IMG/VR virus record: IMGVR_UViG_3300032770_000029
Location: 1 to 50,256 of that record
Source of the DNA: a virus
Length of the DNA: 50,256 bases
Reading direction: 5' to 3' (one strand)
The position numbers and the translations under genes are program-made. This document shows, piece by piece, positions 40,625-47,776 of this stretch. Within the stretch, counting starts at the first letter, position 1, and every line of letters begins with the position of its first letter. The notes under the pieces are model-generated. The model saw only the letters and a program-made list of their open reading frames with translations, did not search any database and was not told the origin of the DNA.

Positions 40625-40958
40625 GATTGATCAACTGAGTCAGCACGAATACCTCGCGATCTGCTCTGAAAACATCGCATTTCACGCGGCGGACGTTTGC
40701 ATCATGCTCCTCAAAATGAAAATCATCATGCGAACTCTCCAGGTCGAAGGCGTGATGAGCGAGCGGCAAGTGATGTTCGGGGAGACAATGGTGAATGAGT
40801 TTATCACGTCGGTCAAAAATACCGCACAGACTCCAGATCGTCTCGTCAACATCGACCAGATCATGGGTCGCCTGATCGCCTTCACGGTGAAGTCGGGAAT
40901 GACTCCGGGTGCGGTCGTCTCTTTTGAAAAACGCCAGCGGCACGAGCAACTCAATTGA
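40452..40958 (+). CDS. Hypothetical protein with Pro-rich linker and helical domain
   Basis: 168 residues from the ATG at 40452 (AGGGG 5 bases upstream); the frame also has an ATG at 40320 overlapping the previous stop, which would add 44 residues including CSTCGDSD. A Pro/Thr-rich stretch (residues about 15-55) precedes a helical domain (EIDQLSQHEYLAICSENIAF onward). No family recognised. The start choice is open between 40320 and 40452. Confidence 0.55.
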   Translation: MWNSLTKKKSISTPQSVPDTTTEPISTCPTTSPATPSEPPPLPQEPEPPIPTYWPKSEIDQLSQHEYLAICSENIAFHAADVCIMLLKMKIIMRTLQVEGVMSERQVMFGETMVNEFITSVKNTAQTPDRLVNIDQIMGRLIAFTVKSGMTPGAVVSFEKRQRHEQLN

Positions 40959-41131
40959 AACTGACTAGACGTAAACGCCAGGCGGCGAAAATCTCAGCAC
41001 TCCATCAACAACTGCACGAGCAGAAACGGCTTGAGAAGCGTCTGCTCGCCGAGCAACGCGATCTAGAAAAACAACTCCGTGACTTGCAGAACCCGGCCCG
41101 CGAGTTTAGAAAGGAACTGAGAAAACTATGA
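40955..41131 (+). CDS. 58-residue basic coiled-coil protein
   Basis: TTG start at 40955 overlapping the TGA of the previous gene (TTGA), stop overlapping the next ATG (ATGA). It is almost entirely helical with alternating Lys/Arg, Gln, Glu and Leu (LHQQLHEQKRLEKRLLAEQR). The double overlap is the main argument that it is real. It could be a small oligomerising or nucleic-acid-binding protein; nothing more can be said. Confidence 0.5.
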   Translation: MKLTRRKRQAAKISALHQQLHEQKRLEKRLLAEQRDLEKQLRDLQNPAREFRKELRKL

Positions 41132-41388
41132 GCGACATTGTGACAACCCAACAAATTCCGACGATGCTCTGGCAGAAAGCCAAAGTCCTCAAACTCAATG
41201 CGAGACTTCTGCTCGATGAGATTTATCCGCGCTCGGTATGGCCAGGTCCACCGAATTACGATTCGGGCGACACGGGCTCCATCTTGGTGAAGCAACTTTG
41301 GACCGCTCTCGAAGCGTTCGAAAAGGAATTGGTGAAACATGAGACCTCTCGACAAGGTGATAAAAGCGATCAAGCTCCTGCTCCCTGA
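41128..41388 (+). CDS. Hypothetical protein
   Basis: 86 residues. Helical N-terminus (MLWQKAKVLKLNARLLLDEI), a short loop with PGPPNYDSGDTGS, a second helix and a polar tail ending in QAPAP. The start overlaps the preceding stop (ATGA), and the end overlaps the next gene by 50 bases. No family recognised. Confidence 0.5.
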   Translation: MSDIVTTQQIPTMLWQKAKVLKLNARLLLDEIYPRSVWPGPPNYDSGDTGSILVKQLWTALEAFEKELVKHETSRQGDKSDQAPAP

Positions 41389-41599
41389 AGAGTTCGACGG
41401 CAAAGGTGATTTGGTTTATGAACTCGACTCCATCACTGAATCGGTGAATTTTTCGGCGCCAGAAAACCTCGGACGATGCTGGACGCGGCTGATCGAAGCC
41501 ATGAACGACCACCTCGGCGAGATCGACACGCCTTGGAAGCAGAAGGTCGCGGACGTATTGTCAACGAAAACCGATTACCGCACTGTGCTCGGCGAGTAA
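41339..41599 (+). CDS. Hypothetical protein
   Basis: 86 residues, acidic and helical, starting RPLDKVIKAIKLLLPEEFDG and containing GRCWTRLIEAMNDHLGEI. Overlaps the previous gene by 50 bases. It ends directly before the dyad at 41601-41615. No motif recognised. Confidence 0.5.
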   Translation: MRPLDKVIKAIKLLLPEEFDGKGDLVYELDSITESVNFSAPENLGRCWTRLIEAMNDHLGEIDTPWKQKVADVLSTKTDYRTVLGE

Positions 41600-41600
41600 T

Positions 41601-41615
41601 ATGTGATGATCACAT
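41601..41615. promoter_or_regulatory. Perfect dyad ATGTGATGATCACAT
   Basis: Two 7-base arms ATGTGAT / ATCACAT around one base, in the gap between a stop codon and the HNH gene. It nearly matches the dyad at 38891-38905, and both are followed by AGG. Placed 27 bases before a 32-bp repeat with a possible -10 box. A regulator-binding site is likely; a hairpin is less so because of the one-base centre. Confidence 0.5.
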
Positions 41616-41642
41616 AGGACGACGTAGCGAGTCGAAAAATAC

Positions 41643-41674
41643 TTAAGCCAAAAACCATCGACTGATCGTATTAC
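41643..41674 (+). repeat. 32-bp exact repeat before a start codon (copy A)
   Basis: Runs from TTAAGCC to CGTATTAC and is identical to 46248-46279. It ends 6 bases before the ATG of the HNH gene. TATTAC at its end could be a -10 box that places the transcription start at about the ATG. The -35 position for host sigma-70 does not match TTGACA. Probably a phage-specific promoter. Confidence 0.65.
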
Positions 41675-41680
41675 GTAAGT

Positions 41681-42109
41681 ATGAAGACCATCGAGATCAC
41701 CGAACGGCGGCTGCAACGATTTTATAGCCGTATAGAAAATAAAGACGGTCATTGGTTATGGACCGGCCCTGTCAGCAAGGCTGGCTATGGGCTATACTCT
41801 GGGTTCCTCGCACATCGCATGTCGTATCTAATCCACAAGGGCAAGTTGATACCAGGCTTGGTCATTGACCATAAGTGTCGTGTGAAAAACTGTGTGAACC
41901 CGGAACATTTGCGGCAGACGACGGTCGCAAAGAATAACGAAATTCATTTTAAGACTCATTGCAAGCGAGGCCATCGCCTCACGGTGCAAACAACGGTGCT
42001 GCGAAAGCAGGGTGGTCGTTCGTACCCACAGCGGCGTTGTCTTATTTGTTTGAGAATGTTGGTGCGAAAAAATGTCGCAGCGTTCAGGGAGCGTCAGCGA
42101 TGTGGGTAA
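41681..42109 (+). CDS. HNH homing-type endonuclease
   Basis: 142 residues. HNH core: VIDHKCRVKNCVNPEHLRQT (His 64, Asn 73, His 76) with a zinc site from Cys 94 and His 98 (HCKRGH) and Cys 120/123 (RRCLIC). An N-terminal W.W.G segment (GHWLWTGPVSKAGYGLY) is typical of phage HNH proteins. No Shine-Dalgarno is visible. It lies between replication genes behind one copy of the 32-bp repeat, as a free-standing mobile endonuclease gene would. Confidence 0.85.
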   Translation: MKTIEITERRLQRFYSRIENKDGHWLWTGPVSKAGYGLYSGFLAHRMSYLIHKGKLIPGLVIDHKCRVKNCVNPEHLRQTTVAKNNEIHFKTHCKRGHRLTVQTTVLRKQGGRSYPQRRCLICLRMLVRKNVAAFRERQRCG

Positions 42110-42702
42110 GTATCGTCGGCGCCACGGGCACCGGCAAACATGAGATCAAAGACCTTCTCGTTCGCGAGGACTTCGAATATCTAGAGATTAAAGAGCCAGC
42201 CGAGCCGCACGTCGATCTCTTTGAGCGGCAGTTCCAGTTCTTCATGCAGCGGGTCTCGGTGCATCTCCAGGCTCAAGAGGTAATGAACAAACAGGACGTC
42301 GTGACCATCGGCAGCGTGTGGGACTCGATTGACGTCCACTATTGGAACCTCGTAAAAAATAAACTCGTGCCGACCGACAAAATTGCGTTGCACGATTACG
42401 CAGACACGGTTCTACTTCCAAGGCTCAAGTCACCACACTCGGTCATTTACTGTTTCACGGAGCCAATGACCGCGTTCAATCGAATGCAGCTTCGCGGCGG
42501 TATGAAGGTGACTCCAGCGGAGTACAACGTACAGATCGCGCTCTATAAAGAGTTCGTAAATAAAATTAAGGTCCCACTGATCGAGGTCGATTTCGGCCAG
42601 CCGATGGACCGGATTCTCAGAGACTTTGAATTCAACCTCGCGTCACTCAGGACTACGGCGGTGACAGCACAGTCCCTCTGGGACAGGAGTTTTCTCAAAT
42701 GA
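42100..42702 (+). CDS. Deoxynucleoside/nucleotide kinase-like protein
   Basis: 200 residues from the ATG at 42100, overlapping the HNH stop by 10 bases; the frame is open upstream but only within the HNH gene. P-loop GATGTGKH (residues 7-14) has His where Thr/Ser is usual. An EPAEP motif, a FQFFMQR helix and a LID-like Arg-rich segment (RMQLRGGMK) follow, as in deoxynucleoside kinases. By family it would phosphorylate deoxynucleosides for phage DNA synthesis. The odd P-loop and the missing classical ERS/DRS motif make activity uncertain. Confidence 0.6.
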   Translation: MWVSIVGATGTGKHEIKDLLVREDFEYLEIKEPAEPHVDLFERQFQFFMQRVSVHLQAQEVMNKQDVVTIGSVWDSIDVHYWNLVKNKLVPTDKIALHDYADTVLLPRLKSPHSVIYCFTEPMTAFNRMQLRGGMKVTPAEYNVQIALYKEFVNKIKVPLIEVDFGQPMDRILRDFEFNLASLRTTAVTAQSLWDRSFLK

Positions 42703-42974
42703 GTTTCGACTGGAATAAAAAGCGAATCGTCCAGCAACTAACACCCAACCGGACTATCGTGAATCTGCAACTCTCTCCGAAAGAGGTCATTGCAGCGGGG
42801 GGTAATCGGATAGACCAGAATCAAGTGATCGCATCGCTTTGTGCGGCGGTCGCTGAACTCATGTCGATTCAAGAATCACAAGCCGCAAGAATAGAATCAC
42901 TACTACAAACCTCAAAGGGGACAGCAGATGCAGTCGGAGAGCCAGTGTCAGAAGAGCCAGGTGGAACTCAATGA
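42699..42974 (+). CDS. Hypothetical protein
   Basis: 91 residues, overlapping the kinase-like stop (ATGA). Sequence starts SFDWNKKRIVQQLTPNRTIV and continues with a helix (ELMSIQESQAARIESLLQTS) and an acidic tail. No family recognised. It overlaps the next small gene by 47 bases. Confidence 0.5.
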   Translation: MSFDWNKKRIVQQLTPNRTIVNLQLSPKEVIAAGGNRIDQNQVIASLCAAVAELMSIQESQAARIESLLQTSKGTADAVGEPVSEEPGGTQ

Positions 42975-43113
42975 ACCGATTCAACTTGAATTTGATTTCA
43001 CTGAAGCTGAGTCGAACCAACTAGCACTGGAGTTCGACTATGTTCCTACATCTCCATTCACACACAGAAGCGTCGATAGCGGACGGTCTGTTCAGCCCGA
43101 AAAAGTGGGTTGA
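42928..43113 (+). CDS. Small protein with two sliding-clamp-like peptides
   Basis: 61 residues, AAAGGGG 7 bases before the ATG. It contains QLEFDF and, 12 residues later, QLALEFDY, both close to the bacterial beta-clamp-binding consensus QL[S/D]LF. The gene overlaps the start of the DnaE gene by 74 bases. A role in tethering polymerase or other proteins to a clamp is a reasonable hypothesis. The clamp gene is not in this window. Confidence 0.45.
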   Translation: MQSESQCQKSQVELNEPIQLEFDFTEAESNQLALEFDYVPTSPFTHRSVDSGRSVQPEKVG

Positions 43114-46100
43114 CGCTCTCAAGACAAAAGGTTTCAAGGCTCATGCGATAACGGACCACGGGACGATGGCGTCTCTGCTTCCGTTTTACAAACTCGCGAA
43201 GGCTGAGGGAATCACGCCGATCATGGGCGCGGAGTTTTACTACATTGACGACCCTCTCGGTCGCGGTGCAGAGTTTCGCAAAGCCTCTCACCTGATCGTG
43301 CTCGCGAAAAATTACGATGGTTTTCAAAACATGCTTCGTTTATCGAAGCTCTCGTACACCGACGGATATTACTACAAGCCGCGCATCGGCCTCGAATGGC
43401 TGAAGAAATACAAAGAGGGCCTCGTGGTCCTCTCGGCCTGTCAGGGCGGTGTCCTCTCGAATGAAATCTGGCGGGAGATTCACGACCAGCCACACATGGG
43501 TCTCGAAAAACGCTTCCGGCAGTTCGTAGATATTTTCGGCAAAGATTTTTACGTCGAGTTCCAGGGTCACAACACGCAATCGCTCGACAAAGAATCGGGT
43601 AAGCTGTTCAACTCCCAAGAGCTAATCAATCGCGGTTTATACGAACTCAGAAAAGAAAAAGGCTTCCAGCCTATTGTGACGAACGACTGTCACTACATTC
43701 TCAAAGAGCACGCGCCAATCCAGAAGGTGATCAAGGATATCAGCTACGGGAAAGCCGACTCAGCCGAGTCCTCGACAGTCACACAGGACCACGGGTGCGA
43801 TTCGCTATGGCTGAAGACCGACCGACAGGTGTTCCAGGCGTTCAGAGAAAACCACGAGTATTTGCCGGTCAGCTTCCTTAAGACGGGTTTCCAAAACGTC
43901 ACTGAGGTTTTTGAGAAAACCAAAGACTTTGAACTCCCGAAGGACAAGCGATACCTGCCGAAGTACCGCAAAGGCACGGACTCAAAGAAAATGCTCAAGT
44001 CTCTCGTGATGCAGAAATTTAAAGAGTTCATTGCCGAGAAAAAGAATCTCCGCGCACCGAAGGCTGACTATCTCGCTCGCGTGAAAAAAGAGATGAACGT
44101 GATTCTAAAGTACGGTCTCGAAGATTACTTCCTGATCGTGTGGGACCTGATCGCCTACGCGGAGAAGCGAAAAATCTATTCTGGCCTCGGTCGCGGTTCG
44201 GCGGCGGGCTGTCTCGTCTCGTACCTGCTCGGCATCGTGAAAATCGACCCTCTCGAATACAATCTACTCTTCGAGCGGTTCTTGAATGAAAATCGCTGCG
44301 AGTCGGGCGAACTGCCGGATATCGACCTCGACTTCGAGTCGAACCATCGCGGAGAGATCAAGGAGTACATCTACGCGACCTACGGCAAAGAGCATGTTTG
44401 CGAGATCGGCACCTATGGTCGTATGATGCTCAAGACCGCGCTCATCGACTTCGCGAAAGCGACCGGCGCCGCCACACACTCTGAAATCCTCGCGATCACC
44501 ACGAAGCTCGAACTCGAAAAAGAGGACGTTCACGATCTCGACGCGGCAATGGAGTTCGACCCGAAGCTCGCATCGCTGATCAAATCGAATCCGAAGCTCG
44601 GCTTCATGGTAAAAGAGATCGAGGGCCAGATCAAAACTCAAGGTATGCACCCGGCTGGCCTTGTGATCTGCTCGGAGCCGGTTCACGAGATCACACCGCT
44701 CAAAACGCTGAAGGACAATAAAAACAAAACCACCGAACGGATTCTCGCGACTCAGTCCGAGGACAAGCATATTATCGCGCAGGGCTTGATGAAGGTGGAC
44801 GTGCTCGGACTCAAAGAGTACGACGTGATCAAATACGTTCTTGAAAATGCAGATACAAAACTCACCTACGACAACTATGTCCGTCGCATCCTCGCCAGAG
44901 AACGGAAGGAACCGGATATGAAAGTCTGGGAGATGTTTCAGCGGGGGAAGACAGAGGGGGTCTTCCAGTTCGCGTCAGACGGCATGAAGGAATTGCTGAT
45001 CACGATGAAGCCGACCGAGATCAACGATTTGATCGCGGCAAACGCGCTCTATCGACCGGGCTGTCTGGAGAATGGTTGGCATATTGATTACTGCAATAGA
45101 AAAAACGGCACGGAATCCGTCAAATACATTCACTCGGATGTGAAAAAAGAACTGGGGGAGACTTATGGAATCATCGTGTACCAAGAGCAGTTCATGGAAG
45201 TCATTCATCGACTGGGAGGAATTTCCCTCGTCGATTCGGACATTATACGCTCTGCCCTTGGGAAAAAAGATAAAGACAAACTCAAAAAGTTTAGAGAGCG
45301 ATTTGTCAAAGGTGCATCTAAACGCATCGACAAAGAAAAAGCCGAGGCTCTCTGGGACCAGATCGAAAAGGCCAGCGGTTACACCTTCAACAAGTCACAT
45401 TCCGCTGCATACAGTGTCCTCGCCTACATCTCTCAGTATTTGAAGGTCAACTATCCGGCGCACTTCTGGGCGGCGCAACTCCATTGGGACATAAACAAAA
45501 ATAAGACCGAGGACATGCTGATCGACCGACGGGCGGCGCAGGAGATGGGTGTCGTGTACCGGCTCCCTGATATCAACGATTCGAAGCTCGACTTCGTCGT
45601 GACCAAGAAGCAGGAGATCGTGTGGTCGATCTCGTCGGTCAAAGGCGTCGGCCCGAAAGCGGCGCAAGCGATTGTTGCGGGTCAGCCCTATGAGTCGTTT
45701 GAGGATTTCTACACACGGGTCAACAAATCGGTCGTGAAGTACAACGTGATCGAGAGCCTGATCTACGCGGGTGCGTTCGATATGATGGACGACCGGCGCT
45801 CGGCGATCAAACAACTTACCGAGTTCCGCAGGAAGAAATCAAAGAAGGTCGCGGCCTACGTCACCCCGACCGAAGAACAAATGATGATGAAGTTCAAGGA
45901 CGCGCTGGGCTTTTTCGAGCGAAAAATCAAGGACCTCAAGGGAACCTTTTCGTCTGACGTCATTACCGAATCAGATTTGCGGGAAGCCTACGACAAAGAC
46001 CCTGTGGCGGTCGGCGGCGTTATCACAGATGTTCGGGTGATCAAAACTAAAAAGGGTGAGCCGATGGCTTTTGTGACGCTTATGGACCTCGATGAAATGA

Positions 46101-46243
46101 TCGACGTCACGGTGTTCCCGAAGGACTTCGTGGTCTATCGCAAATTCCTGCGGGAGAACAAGGTCGTCGAGATTCGTGGCACCAAGAACGTCTACAAAGA
46201 GCGTCAAAACGGAATAATCGCAAATTCTTTCGAAGAGCGATAA
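43040..46243 (+). CDS. dnaE: DNA polymerase III alpha subunit (DnaE, family C)
   Basis: 1067 residues, somewhat shorter than E. coli alpha (1160). An N-terminal PHP domain (LHLHSHTEASIADGLF, AITDHGT, GAEFY, NDCHY) keeps its metal ligands, so it may be an active proofreading nuclease. The palm has PDIDLDFES (Asp near 428 and 430) and KVDVLGLKEYDVI (third Asp near 587). A helix-hairpin-helix region and a C-terminal OB fold (AVGGVITDVRVIKTKKGEPM) follow. EEQMMMKF lies where E. coli alpha has its internal clamp-binding motif. This is the replicative polymerase of the phage. GGAG lies 8 bases before the ATG. Confidence 0.95.
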   Translation: MFLHLHSHTEASIADGLFSPKKWVDALKTKGFKAHAITDHGTMASLLPFYKLAKAEGITPIMGAEFYYIDDPLGRGAEFRKASHLIVLAKNYDGFQNMLRLSKLSYTDGYYYKPRIGLEWLKKYKEGLVVLSACQGGVLSNEIWREIHDQPHMGLEKRFRQFVDIFGKDFYVEFQGHNTQSLDKESGKLFNSQELINRGLYELRKEKGFQPIVTNDCHYILKEHAPIQKVIKDISYGKADSAESSTVTQDHGCDSLWLKTDRQVFQAFRENHEYLPVSFLKTGFQNVTEVFEKTKDFELPKDKRYLPKYRKGTDSKKMLKSLVMQKFKEFIAEKKNLRAPKADYLARVKKEMNVILKYGLEDYFLIVWDLIAYAEKRKIYSGLGRGSAAGCLVSYLLGIVKIDPLEYNLLFERFLNENRCESGELPDIDLDFESNHRGEIKEYIYATYGKEHVCEIGTYGRMMLKTALIDFAKATGAATHSEILAITTKLELEKEDVHDLDAAMEFDPKLASLIKSNPKLGFMVKEIEGQIKTQGMHPAGLVICSEPVHEITPLKTLKDNKNKTTERILATQSEDKHIIAQGLMKVDVLGLKEYDVIKYVLENADTKLTYDNYVRRILARERKEPDMKVWEMFQRGKTEGVFQFASDGMKELLITMKPTEINDLIAANALYRPGCLENGWHIDYCNRKNGTESVKYIHSDVKKELGETYGIIVYQEQFMEVIHRLGGISLVDSDIIRSALGKKDKDKLKKFRERFVKGASKRIDKEKAEALWDQIEKASGYTFNKSHSAAYSVLAYISQYLKVNYPAHFWAAQLHWDINKNKTEDMLIDRRAAQEMGVVYRLPDINDSKLDFVVTKKQEIVWSISSVKGVGPKAAQAIVAGQPYESFEDFYTRVNKSVVKYNVIESLIYAGAFDMMDDRRSAIKQLTEFRRKKSKKVAAYVTPTEEQMMMKFKDALGFFERKIKDLKGTFSSDVITESDLREAYDKDPVAVGGVITDVRVIKTKKGEPMAFVTLMDLDEMIDVTVFPKDFVVYRKFLRENKVVEIRGTKNVYKERQNGIIANSFEER

Positions 46244-46247
46244 AAAT

Positions 46248-46279
46248 TTAAGCCAAAAACCATCGACTGATCGTATTAC
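46248..46279 (+). repeat. 32-bp exact repeat before a start codon (copy B)
   Basis: Identical to 41643-41674. It begins 4 bases after the DnaE stop and ends 4 bases before the ATG at 46284. No Shine-Dalgarno is visible between it and the ATG. A -10-like TATTAC (46274-46279) would place the transcript start at or near the start codon. Confidence 0.65.
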
Positions 46280-46283
46280 AAGA

Positions 46284-46739
46284 ATGATGGCACGAGACTT
46301 AAGATACGAACTCGAAGGTCTGATACCTGAAAAGGTTCAACTGAGGCTCCGCAAGGACCTCAAAATCAGCGAGGACATAGATACCGAGGTTGATCACGCG
46401 GCGGTCAATTTTGGTTATTTCGCAATCCTCTCTGAGAAAGCCGACACACGGTATCACAAGGTCAAATTCTCATTCGAGGCGTGGATAGCAGAGACCGAGG
46501 CGAAAGCGTTTCGGAAGCGCCAGGCGGCGGGAGAGAAGCCGTTCACGGCGGACCAGATGAAGGCCCATGTCCGCTCTGACCCAAAGTATCGTGGCTTTCA
46601 GATGAAGCTCATCGAACTCGACGAGCAGAAACGGATTTTGAAGGTGATCGCTAAAGCCTTCGAGTTGAAAAAGGATATGGTTCAAACCAAAGCCTCAAAC
46701 CGACGCTCGGAGATCAGGCCGACGTTACCGAGTAAATAG
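46284..46739 (+). CDS. Helical protein, possible UvsY-like recombination mediator
   Basis: 151 residues; ATG at 46284 or 46287. A helical N-terminus is followed by AVNFGYFAILSEKADTRYHK, a charged middle (WIAETEAKAFRKRQAAGEKP) and a C-terminal helix. The layout (Y...L...R..K.K, then KPFT...VKAH) recalls T4 UvsY, and gp32-like and RecA-like genes follow. The resemblance is by pattern and context, without a diagnostic motif. Confidence 0.45.
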   Translation: MMARDLRYELEGLIPEKVQLRLRKDLKISEDIDTEVDHAAVNFGYFAILSEKADTRYHKVKFSFEAWIAETEAKAFRKRQAAGEKPFTADQMKAHVRSDPKYRGFQMKLIELDEQKRILKVIAKAFELKKDMVQTKASNRRSEIRPTLPSK

Positions 46740-46742
46740 GAG

Positions 46743-47765
46743 ATGAAAATGCAAACTACGACCGAGACAACCAAAAAGACCAAGGGCAAACCGCCCAAGT
46801 TGAAAACGGCGGTGAAGAAGGCCGCCAAGAAGGTCGCCAAGGACACGAAGTCCAAAACGAAAACAAAAACGAAAACCGAAACCACCACCAAGGCACTCGC
46901 CATCGTCCCCCCAACTGTTCCCGTGACCGCTGCGGCTCGCAAGGAAGCTGAGAAGCGCATCGGTTCTGCCCGCGAGTGTCTGCTCCAGATGCACAAAAAT
47001 TGGTTTCTGTTCGCAAAGCATCTGAAGTCCATCCGCGACGAGAACGATGCTGAAAAATTCAAAGTCGAATCGTTCAACAAGCTCTGTCAGCGGGAGTTCC
47101 CAACCGTCGATCAGGCGGCGATCTCCAAAATGATCAACGTCGTCGAAAAAATGGGACCAGAGATCGAGCGCCGTATGAAGAGTCCGACCTATCTCGTGCC
47201 CTCAAGCGACGCTTGCTATTATCTGACCACATTGAAGCGTGTAAACCCGGACGGCACCGTTCACTATAAGGTCGCCGAATCAGAGTATGAGAAGCTCCAA
47301 AAGGAACTCCTCGACTCCGGCGCGGGCTCTCCTACGAAGTCCGAGCGCATGGGCTATGTCACTTTCAAAAAGCGCATCCAGGAGTTGATCGGCAAAGCCA
47401 AATCTAAACTCCGCGAAGAGATCAATGCCGAAACCGAAAAGTACGTCGAAGAAGAACAGCGCAAGCTCGATAAAGAGTTGCGCGACAATGGCATCCACGA
47501 TGAAGAGGAGATGCTGGACGAGGACGACTTCGAGTCGGAAGTCGAAGAGGTCGATTTCGAGGACGTAGACGAGGACGTGACTGAGCATGTTGCTGCGGCG
47601 TCTGTCGAGGCCCTCGCGATGCGGGTGGATTTTCTCATCGAGAATGTCCCGCCATTTGTAGAAGGTTTAAGTACGATTGACGGTAAGACGCGGGACCTCT
47701 TGAAGCGAATCAAGAAGCTCCAGACGATTCTCACCGAAACCATTGAAGCCCTCAGCGGCAATTAA
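46743..47765 (+). CDS. Hypothetical protein with Lys-rich N-terminus and acidic segment
   Basis: 340 residues. Residues 1-45 are a Lys/Thr repeat (KTKGKPPKLKTAVKKAAKKV), probably disordered and DNA-binding. A helical middle (about 60-150) follows. Residues about 225-285 form a charged coiled coil and an acidic run (DEEEMLDEDDFESEVEEVDF), then a final helix. No family recognised. It lies between the mediator-like gene and the SSB gene, so a replication or recombination role is likely. Confidence 0.5.
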   Translation: MKMQTTTETTKKTKGKPPKLKTAVKKAAKKVAKDTKSKTKTKTKTETTTKALAIVPPTVPVTAAARKEAEKRIGSARECLLQMHKNWFLFAKHLKSIRDENDAEKFKVESFNKLCQREFPTVDQAAISKMINVVEKMGPEIERRMKSPTYLVPSSDACYYLTTLKRVNPDGTVHYKVAESEYEKLQKELLDSGAGSPTKSERMGYVTFKKRIQELIGKAKSKLREEINAETEKYVEEEQRKLDKELRDNGIHDEEEMLDEDDFESEVEEVDFEDVDEDVTEHVAAASVEALAMRVDFLIENVPPFVEGLSTIDGKTRDLLKRIKKLQTILTETIEALSGN

Positions 47766-47776
47766 GGAAGGACCAC

